The position numbers and the translations under genes are program-made. Shown piece after piece: positions 36,937-44,440 of a stretch of DNA of 44,440 bases; within the stretch, counting starts at the first letter, position 1; each line of letters starts with the position of its first letter. Origin of the DNA: Chromera velia (Eukaryota > Sar > Chromeraceae); contig JAHBMJ010001151.1 in the NCBI GenBank assembly GCA_018398765.1, positions 1 to 44,440 of the forward strand, written 5' to 3'. The notes under the pieces are model-generated. The model made no database searches. It was given only the letters and a program-made list of their open reading frames with translations, and was not told where the DNA came from.

Positions 36937-39721
36937 CCGTTCGTCCGCCGGTGGAGACGAACAGCCGCTGGCAGGAAAGAAAAACACAAAACCAAATTCG
37001 GGTTCTTTCCAAAGAAAGGTGCAGGCAGGCAGGCAGGCAACGAAGCATCTGTCTGTCTGACAGAAAGGAAGGACGACCAACAGAGAGTCCATGCAACCCC
37101 CTGCCATCCTCATGCACATACATCCACGACCAAAAAGTGTTGTCCCTCCTCTCTGACAAAAACACCCCCCGTCCCTCCCTCCCTCCCGACAGACCGACGA
37201 ACGGACCTCCAAGTTCCTCGGTTTCATCAGTCAATTCCATCAGTTCCATGACTGCTCGAATGCCCAAATTGTCGAGGAGAAACAAAAGTGGTTCCAATTG
37301 GATTTTCACGTCCTCCTTCAACGTGCTACAGATCTCAAACGCCAAATTCCAAAATAAAAGCTGACGAGTGCGAAACAAAAGCTCACGATCTTCTGTGATC
37401 ATCTCTGCTACCAAAGAAGATCTCGACACGTTCTCATGCGGCAGCAACTCCTTGTCTTTTTCCTTTTCTTCCTCTTTTGCCTCTCTACTCTCCTTCATTG
37501 TATCAACATTCTTCTCTCTCTTCTCCTCTATTTGAACAGCTGGAAAAGCAGCAGAGGAAGAAGACGAAGCAGCCGAACAATCCGCAATCTCTTTTTCCTT
37601 CATCTCCCCCGAGGATTTCTCTGTTGATTTTCTTTCCTCTTGTCTTTGCCTTTCCCCACCACCCCCTACATCCAACTCTGTCACTCCTCCTTTCTCGGAT
37701 TCACTCTTCTCGTTCTCCTGCTGAGGTTTTCCCGTCCCATCCGCATTCTGCAGAGATGGAGACAGACCGTCTGCCGAGCTCTTGTTGGGTGCATGGGAGG
37801 GGGAAGGGGGGACATCGGGGGATCGTTTGTCTGTTTGTGTTTGTGTTTGGGTCTGTTTCTGTTCGTCGACAGGGACTGCGCAGGAGGAGGAGGAAGAAGA
37901 AGAAGACGACGAGGAGGGTTTGTTTCCGTCTGCTGGAATTTCAGTCGCCAGAGGAAAGTTTGGAGACTCAACAAGGCACCAATCACTGTCGTCGTCCTTT
38001 TCACTCTCCCTGTCTCTGTCCTCCTCCTGCATTGATATTTCTTTTCCCTCTCTGTCCTCTCCTCCCACTCTCTCTGCGAGAGGTTTTGCTCTCTTCTCAG
38101 GGCCCCCACTCTTTTCTCTCTGTTCTTTTCTTTCCCTCTCACTTTCTTCTTCTTGTTCTTCAAAAACAACAGGAACACCGTCGCATGCAGAAGTTGGATT
38201 GTCGGTTTCTGTTTGATGCTGTGCTTTTGAGACAGGAACAGAGGAAGAAGAAGAAGGAGCTTCCTGTGAAGGTTCTTTGGAGGACACAATCTTGGGTTTA
38301 GGGTCTGTTTGGGATTCTGGCTTTGGCGGTTTGGGTTTCCATGTCATCTTTGTTCCTTGGTCCTGTTTGTTCTTCTCCTTCCCCTTTTCTTTCGATTTCT
38401 TTGAGGGACCAGACTCTCCCTCTCGTCTTTTTGCCTTTTCTTCCCCTTCCTCTTCTTCTTCCTCCTCTTCATCATTCCACTGACGTGTTGCCGCCCTCTG
38501 CGCTAGTTCCACAAACGGACGGAGAATAGTCGAGCTCTTCGCGTCTTCGTCATGAAGGAGAAAACGCTCCTCGTTCAAAAACAAACCGGCACTACGGAAC
38601 TCTAAACCAACCAAAAGACGACGCGCAACTCTCTTGACCTCTGCCTCAATTTCCGCCTCCGCCTCCCCCCCCTCCTCCTCTTCCTCCTCCTCTCCCATCA
38701 CACTTCCAACTCGTGCCTCTTGAATTCCATTCATATCCCCCCACGATACTCCTCCCCCAGCTGCAACACTCTGAAAAAACTGATACATCTCCTCAGGAGA
38801 TACAAGGGAGCCTGAAGGATCGACTTGTCCCCCCAAAACAGAAGAAGAAGACTCAAACGGTGAGAAAGGGAAAGGGAAAGGGAAAGACGAAGAAGGGTCC
38901 ATCACCCCCGCCGTCCCATCATCTCCATGCTCAACCTGTTGTTGTTGCTGCTGCTGCTGCATCATCATCCAGAATTGGTGCATCATCTGATCACCATACT
39001 CCCCCCACTCCCCCCCTCCACCCCATGCCATTCCAACGGTCTCTGCCGCCACCCCCTCCTCCTCATGACCCGCCACTCCTCCACTCACTTCCCCTCCCTC
39101 CTCCGCATCTCCAACCTCACCCCCTACATTCTCCCTCCCCTCTTCTGCTGCATTTGCCTCCTCGTGATCCAAAGCCGCCAAGCCCGACGAATCCCCTCCA
39201 ACCACTGCCGGGGGTGTGGGAGTGAAGACAGGGGCGTTGGCAGAAAACCCCTGCCAAGAGGAAGGAACAAACTCTGCAGCTGCTGCAGAGAGCCCCTTTC
39301 TTGTTTCCCTTCCGGAACTCCCAGCAGCGTCTTTCCCTTTCCCTTTTTCTTTCCCCTTCTCCTCCCCCTCTTCAGGAGGAGGACCAGAGTCGGGCACCGG
39401 AAGGCTGGATGTCACCTCTTCCTCTTCATCCACATCCATATTGTCGTCGGAATGATCCCCCGCTTCTTCTGCGGCGCCTTTGGGCAGGGAGGGTGCCTCT
39501 TGGTGTATCAACTGCCCCTCTTCTTTCTCGCCGCTCTGTGTCACTGCAAATTGACTGCTGGACGCAGCCTCTGCTTGCGGTGCAAGGGGGGCTGCGGGTT
39601 GTTGCGAAGAGAAGGGCATGGAGCTGGAAAAAGATATTTCGGCAGCCTCTGCCCTCTGTACCCCTTTCGACTCCAGAAAGGGAACGGCAGGGAAGACGGT
39701 CGGACCGAACAACCCAGGCAT
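35635..39721 (-). CDS. PHAX-type RNA-binding domain protein with PAM2-like motif and RGG tail
   Basis: Exons 39721-37207, 36758-36484 and 36153-35635 join in phase to give about 1102 residues; human PHAX is far shorter. Order: a Gln/Pro/Glu-rich N-terminus; near residues 143-153 a PAM2-like LSAAAAEFVP (the PABP-binding motif L-x-x-x-A-x-E-F-x-P); a Q-run; long acidic and Ser-rich linkers; then at about 775-885 an RNA_GG_bind-like domain. That domain reads IRAVMELMELTDETEELGG, then LRRSRGGVFFYHFKQR, and matches the PHAX core (ELL..T..., GG, RRR.PGGVF). Intron 1 splits the Gly codon inside this domain. An RGG/RGR-rich tail and a conserved-looking helix (GQILKHLGKAIEEME) follow. PHAX bridges cap-bound snRNA to the exporter. 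Here the PAM2-like motif suggests an added link to poly(A)-binding protein, which is inference. The start could be upstream (ATG at 39739, 39763 or 39772), but an acceptor-like signal lies just before 39736. Confidence 0.7.
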
Positions 39722-39984
39722 CGCGCTTGCCACCTGCATGCAGGCAGGCAGGCAGGCGCACATTCCTTTCATACAGTCAGGTAGAGAGATAGCGAGAAAC
39801 CGTTAAGAGATGAATAGACCATCGGATAGATGACTAGATAGCGATAGATGGAGACAACAATTGTGTTTTGTAAACCACCAACAAGCACAGAAAAGGAACA
39901 CATGTATGCGCATGACCCGTCGCCCTCCCTCCCGCAAGTGGAGGAGGATAGAGGAGGGCCCATGCACAAAAATTTCCCAGAAAA
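39722..39984. promoter_or_regulatory. short spacer between TGS1 stop and PHAX-like start
   Basis: Only 263 bp separate the TGS1 stop codon from the first solid ATG of the downstream gene. Any promoter of the downstream gene and the TGS1 3' end must share it. On the minus strand a run of CCTG units ends in CTGCATGCAG about 15 bases before the ATG at 39721. That resembles this genome's 3' splice sites, so a 5'-UTR intron or a trans-splice site is possible. Confidence 0.4.
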
Positions 39985-41059
39985 CTACAAGATTGAGGTG
40001 ACGACGTTTCTGGGATTGAGGTCTGCTCCGTACTGGAGGACACGCACAAGGTGACAGTTGCACCCCCCCCCACAGGCATGAACCGATGAGACAACAAACT
40101 CAATGGATAACAAACCTCAGTGAGTGTTTTGGCAGGAGAACAAAAAGAGAAGAAAAACGCTTTGCGTGTAGTCTCACCCACCAACCTGAGCAGCCTCGAA
40201 AGCAGCCTCCTCGAAAGTCTCCCCCCCTCCAGCGAAACCCATCCCGAACACTTCCTGAGCCTGAGGGTAGAGGTGGGGTCCCGCGAGTCCCTGCTTCTCC
40301 ACCAGTCTCCGATAGTTCCGTTCATGTGCCTCCGCACTGTAGTACCGCTGTCCCTTAGTTGTTCCCCCCCCCACCCCGCCGAAGTTCATTCTCCCCCTCT
40401 TCTTCTCTCTCCTGGCCAGACGGGCAAGCTGCCTGTGGGCCCGCTGGGAGACGGACGTTTGGGGTTTCAGGAACGCGCGGACGAGGGAGGAGTTCAGGTC
40501 GGAAGAAAAGTACAGACACGTCAGCTGCAGCAGCCCAGAAGGCAGACGCACGCGCGGCTTTTCATGAAGACGCATGGAGGGTTTCGTGGTAGAGACATAC
40601 TTCATGGGGACACATGCAGACACACACAGTATCTCCCACAATCGAAACGAAGGAACAAGACTGGTGAAGCCCTGCTGCAGACAACGAGAGCCAACGGTAC
40701 CGTGCACCGAAGAAGAGTAGAGAGAGAAGAAGGGGAAAAGAAAAGGAGACGGACACAGGGGTGAAGCCGAGAGGAGACGTTCAGCTGAGTCCCTCATGAA
40801 TGAACAAAGACCCGAAGTCAAGCATGCAAACACAGGGAAAAAAAGCAGGCACAAAGAAGCCAGCAAGCAAAAAGACACAGACAGACAGACAGACAGACAG
40901 GCAGACAGGCAGGCAGACTGGCAGGCAGACTGGGATACTGACCCGTTGAGAGTACACTGGATGGACTCTGCCTGTGAATGCAGAGGGCACCATCATCTTC
41001 TCGACTTCCACCAGACCGTATCCCATCGAAGCCCCCATTGCACACGCCTCCTGCAGACT

Positions 41060-41102
<43 letters not shown>

Positions 41103-41120
41103 AAGAAAGAAAGCAAAGAA

Positions 41121-41152
<32 letters not shown>

Positions 41153-41207
41153 ACGAACGAAAGAAAGAAAGAAATAAAGGAAAAAAGAAAGAAAGAAAGA
41201 AAGAGAG

Positions 41208-41268
<61 letters not shown>

Positions 41269-41300
41269 AAAAGAAAAAAAGAAAGAAAGAAAGAAAGAAA

Positions 41301-41332
<32 letters not shown>

Positions 41333-41414
41333 AAAAGAAAGAAGGAAAGAAAGAAAAAAAGAAGAAAGAAAGAAAGAAAGAAAGAAAAAAAGAAGAAAGA
41401 AAGAAATAAAGAAA

Positions 41415-41446
<32 letters not shown>

Positions 41447-41531
41447 AAAAGAAAGAAAGAAAAAGAAAGAAAGAAAGAAAGAAAAAGAAAGAAAGAAAAA
41501 GAAAGAAAGAAAGAAAAAGAAAGAAAGAAAA

Positions 41532-41567
<36 letters not shown>

Positions 41568-41569
41568 AA

Positions 41570-41605
<36 letters not shown>

Positions 41606-41644
41606 AAAAGAAAGAAAGAAAGAAAAAAAGAAGAAAGAAAAAAA

Positions 41645-41681
<37 letters not shown>

Positions 41682-41785
41682 AAAAGAAAGAAAGAAAGAA
41701 AGAAAGAAAGAAAAAGAAAGAAAGAAAAAGAAAGAAAGAAAAAGAAAGAAAGAAAGAAAGAAAGAAAGAAAAAGAAAGAAAGAAA

Positions 41786-41829
<44 letters not shown>

Positions 41830-41831
41830 AA

Positions 41832-41867
<36 letters not shown>

Positions 41868-42723
41868 AGCGACGGCTTTACGATTCAGAGTGCAGGAGAA
41901 AGAAATTGAGGGGGGAAGAGGACCACAGAGAGACCGACCATGGCAATCAGGCAAAAGGAACTAGGAAAGAAAGAAGAGAGGGAGGAAGGTTACATACGCG
42001 TATTTCATCACTTCTGCACCCGCTCCCGCCAAAAGAGACGAAACGGAGAGAGAACCCACCTGCAGCGTCATATTTCTGGGCAGATAGAAGCACACGGTCC
42101 CATTCGGACAGAGTCTGCACGACGCCTGGAAGACCTCCACGATGTCCGGACAAAGAGGGTCCTTCACAGAGTACCACTGGTTCATTTTGTAAACAGGCCC
42201 CCCCCAAGGAGGGGAAACGAAGACGCCATGAACGTCTGTCAAATCTAAAACGCAAATGTGCTCAGACGCTCGAAGACCATCCAGAGCCTGTGCGTCATCT
42301 TGGCCTGCTTCTGTGAGGACCTGCTCTGCGAACACGGTGTACCCCCCCCCCTCGCCACTACCCCCCTTGAGAAGCCCATCCACCCACTGCATATAGTCCG
42401 CCTTTACCAGTTTCACGCGATCACTCACGCCATACACCTTCGCGTTCTGCCGTGCCATGGCCACCCTCCGAGCGTCATTGTCGACCCCTATCGCCAAAGC
42501 GCACGTCTCCGCGAAGTGTACCGTGTTGCCCCCCACTCCGCAACAGCCATCGACGATCACACCGTCACACGCGAGTTTCTCTGCGATGTGCCTGGCCATG
42601 GCCTCGGGGGTGGCCTCGTACCACGCGGCCGTGTCCATGGCAACGCCTTTGTCGAATCTGCAGGCAGCCAGGCAGGCAGAGGTCGTTCAAACGAACGAAG
42701 GGGGAGGAATGAATAAAGGAGAG

Positions 42724-42762
<39 letters not shown>

Positions 42763-43969
42763 ACCGAGGGGACATGCAGGGCATTGAAAAGAGGGGAATG
42801 CAGAGCAGAGGCAATTCAGGAAGGATAGAGAAAAGGAAGAAGAAAGACAGTCGGCAGGCAGGAAGGGGGTGGAAGGGGACCGAACGACTGAGCGAGCAAG
42901 AGCGATTGAACAGCGCGGTCGGCAAGGGACAGACAAAAGAGACTGCAAGCAACACAAGGGGAGCAATGCGATGCAGAGACGGGGCATGGAAGAAAACAAT
43001 TGACTGACTTGGACCACATCTTGTACCTCTGGCTGTAGTAATGACCCTCGACTTCCTTCTTGGAAGGTGCAGGGCGCATGTGGAGAGGCGCCTCTCCTGC
43101 GAGACGGCCGGACGGTCCTCGCGTGTGATTGCGCATGATGACAGGCTCCGTAGGCCTCAAAGCGGAGACGGCTGAGACAACAGGCGCTGTGAGGTCGTGG
43201 GGGTCGGTCGAGAGAGACAGGGGGTCGTTGGGGGGTGTTGGAGACGGCAGGGTGGTGGGAAAGTCCTGTACAACCTCGTCGGAAGGAACGACGGCGCTGG
43301 TGATGACGCAGACACAGCAGCTGGACTTGATGCGTCTGACCTTCGCATGGAGTTCTGCCACCTCCTTGCAGCGCTTCCCCGCACATGCTCGAAGGTTCCT
43401 CTGGGCCCGCGCCTCTACTTCCTCTAGGTCGTCCTGCAGCAACGGAAACAGCAACAGCAGAGGGGACAGGGATGAAGGAAGAAACGAAGGAACACTATTT
43501 CTTGGAAAGTGAATGGAATGAACAGGAAGTGACGAGAAGCTTCGACTTCCTCGGCTGTCTGCCTGCACCATCCGATGGTCCAAGCGAATCATCTAGCTCC
43601 TTAGCGCAAAGCATAGACCGAACTTTTTTATTTACAAGCCGGACGGCCGCCAAGTTCCTTTCAGAATGAGTGTCAGAGACAAGCACTTATTCCAGTCAAG
43701 GAGGGCAGGCCGACCTGTAACATGGTTCGTCTCTCGTTTGTGAAGAATTCGAAAAGCACGGATGACTGAATATGCTTGACCACGGAGACGGGAGAGCGAT
43801 CAAAGGAGAAAGAGACCGTCTCCGGCATCTCTTGGAGCTTCTTGATCCTCCTGTTCCTCGTCTTTCGCCTGCAGTACTCTATACCGAAGATGACTCTGTA
43901 GTACAGCCGGGAGAGATACAGGCGAGAGGCCTCGTCGGCCGCCAGGGTGTTCGGAGACGTCTGAATCAT
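39985..43969 (-). CDS. TGS1: trimethylguanosine synthase (RNA cap hypermethylase)
   Basis: Exons 43969-43715, 43433-43009, 42657-42060, 41050-40943, 40524-40186 and 40032-39985 join in phase to 590 residues. The enzyme adds two methyl groups to the N2 of an m7G cap on snRNA, snoRNA and similar RNAs, using AdoMet. Residues 216-230 (HYYSQRYKMWSKFDKG) match the family's YW.QRY.LFS.FD.G. VDGCCGVGGNT (about 262-272) is the AdoMet-binding motif, and SPPWGGPVY (about 375-383) is the catalytic NPPY-type motif with the Trp that stacks on m7G. LPRNMTLQ follows, then GLVEVEK and LTCLYFSSDL, as in the usual C-terminal strands. A Gly-rich insert of about 45 residues precedes SPPWGGP. About 225 N-terminal and 110 C-terminal residues lie outside the core and are not recognised. 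The start exon is supported by phase only. Intron 3 carries the large GAAA tract. Confidence 0.9.
41064..41870. repeat. ~800-bp (GAAA)n purine tract inside TGS1 intron 3
   Basis: Almost pure GAAA units with AAGAAA and GAAAAA variants and a (GA)n end at 41064-41096. On the transcribed minus strand this is an ~800-nt TTTC pyrimidine tract. It stops about 13 bases before the TGCAG acceptor of the exon at 41050. Open frames of Lys/Glu/Arg (plus) or Phe/Leu/Ser (minus) across it are artefacts of the repeat. Confidence 0.95.
42718..42759. repeat. (GA)n microsatellite in TGS1 intron 2
   Basis: A short GA-dinucleotide run lies between the exons at 43433-43009 and 42657-42060. In sense it is a CT tract about 60 bases before the acceptor. 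Confidence 0.9.
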
Positions 43970-44440
43970 CTTTCAATGGTTAGTGCAATAGATGTTTCTT
44001 CGAAGGGCAGGAAAGACACTGGGGGCACAACTGCAAACTCGGAGAGAAAGAGAGGCCTTTTCGGTCAGCAGGGAAAAGAAAGAGAGCAAACGGATGTGGC
44101 GCTGGGCTCTTCGATGCGGCTGTCCCGGCCTATATCAGGTTGGAAACCGCGCGGTCTTCTGCCACTCAAATCGACAGCATGCAGACACAAGTTTTGAACG
44201 CAGAACTGCCCCTCTTCAGACAACAAACAGCACTGACGAATCGCAGATTCTCTACATGGCCTCGGGAATGTGATACAGAGCTGATCAAAGCTCCAGGTGA
44301 TCGAGCGAAGGGCTTCAAGAAAGGGAGAGCTAGATGCATGAGATCATTGACATTCAGTCTGAGCGCCGCGGTGGCGCGCCATGCATGCATCACACAAGGC
44401 GCGGCGCCGCCGCGCACCGGCTCACCAAGGAGTGGGGGGG
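43970..44440. other. upstream region of TGS1
   Basis: Sequence 5' of the proposed TGS1 start. It holds a TGCATGCA palindrome at 44382-44389 and a GC-rich end with runs of G. A minus-strand frame from 44417 to 44166 has normal composition and could be an upstream exon, but I find no in-phase link to the exon at 43969. No core promoter element is clear. Confidence 0.4.

Noticed and set aside
40796-42316. A 506-residue plus-strand frame rich in Lys, Glu and Arg
   Set aside because: It reads through the (GAAA)n tract inside a TGS1 intron, and its ends overlap TGS1 exons in antisense. The frame is open because GAAA units contain no stop codon.
1-44440. tRNA, rRNA, CRISPR arrays, insertion sequences and bacterial-type signals
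   Set aside because: None was found by eye. The regular short repeats are microsatellites, not spaced palindromic arrays.

Overview
This window looks like nuclear DNA of a microbial alga from the alveolates. A chromerid close to Chromera velia is the best guess, from overall style only. The evidence is intron-dense genes with many short coding exons, 3' splice sites that are nearly always TGCAG, introns packed with (CT)n, (GT)n, (GACA)n and (GAAA)n microsatellites, GC-rich proline/glycine/glutamate-rich proteins, many TGCATGCA palindromes, and a gene whose product starts with a secretory signal followed by a plastid-type F-x-P presequence. There are no bacterial operons, rRNA, tRNA or CRISPR arrays. 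All gene models below were assembled by hand from splice signals and reading phase.

Layout. 1-3102: low-complexity, mostly non-coding. 3103-14461 (-): an 18-exon gene for a ~1473-residue protein with ankyrin-like repeats, charged disordered regions and coiled coils. 14462-15864: divergent intergenic region. 15865-25746 (+): an 18-exon gene for a ~930-residue coiled-coil protein of unknown function. 25747-27413: convergent intergenic region with an AT-rich island. 27414-30591 (-): a 7-exon gene for a 277-residue membrane methyltransferase of the ICMT/PEMT type, probably plastid-targeted. 30592-35634: a gene-poor, AT-rich region with one N, a degenerate ~0.6-0.7 kb tandem repeat and no convincing gene. 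35635-39721 (-): a 3-exon gene for a ~1102-residue protein carrying a PHAX-type RNA-binding domain, a PAM2-like motif and an RGG tail. 39985-43969 (-): a 6-exon gene for trimethylguanosine synthase TGS1 (590 residues).

Function. The last two genes are adjacent on the same strand, and both belong to capped small-RNA biogenesis: PHAX binds and exports m7G-capped snRNA precursors, and TGS1 converts m7G to the m2,2,7G cap. The other genes show no obvious pathway link.

The most unusual signal is a set of very short insertions, 32-47 bp, each flanked by 23-49 bp imperfect direct repeats and all lying in introns. Two share the core TTTACTTTCATACAG plus an A-run, and their direct repeats span an exon end and its 5' splice site. 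Three others share a terminal inverted repeat TGACGCACGCA. They look like introner-like or miniature mobile elements.
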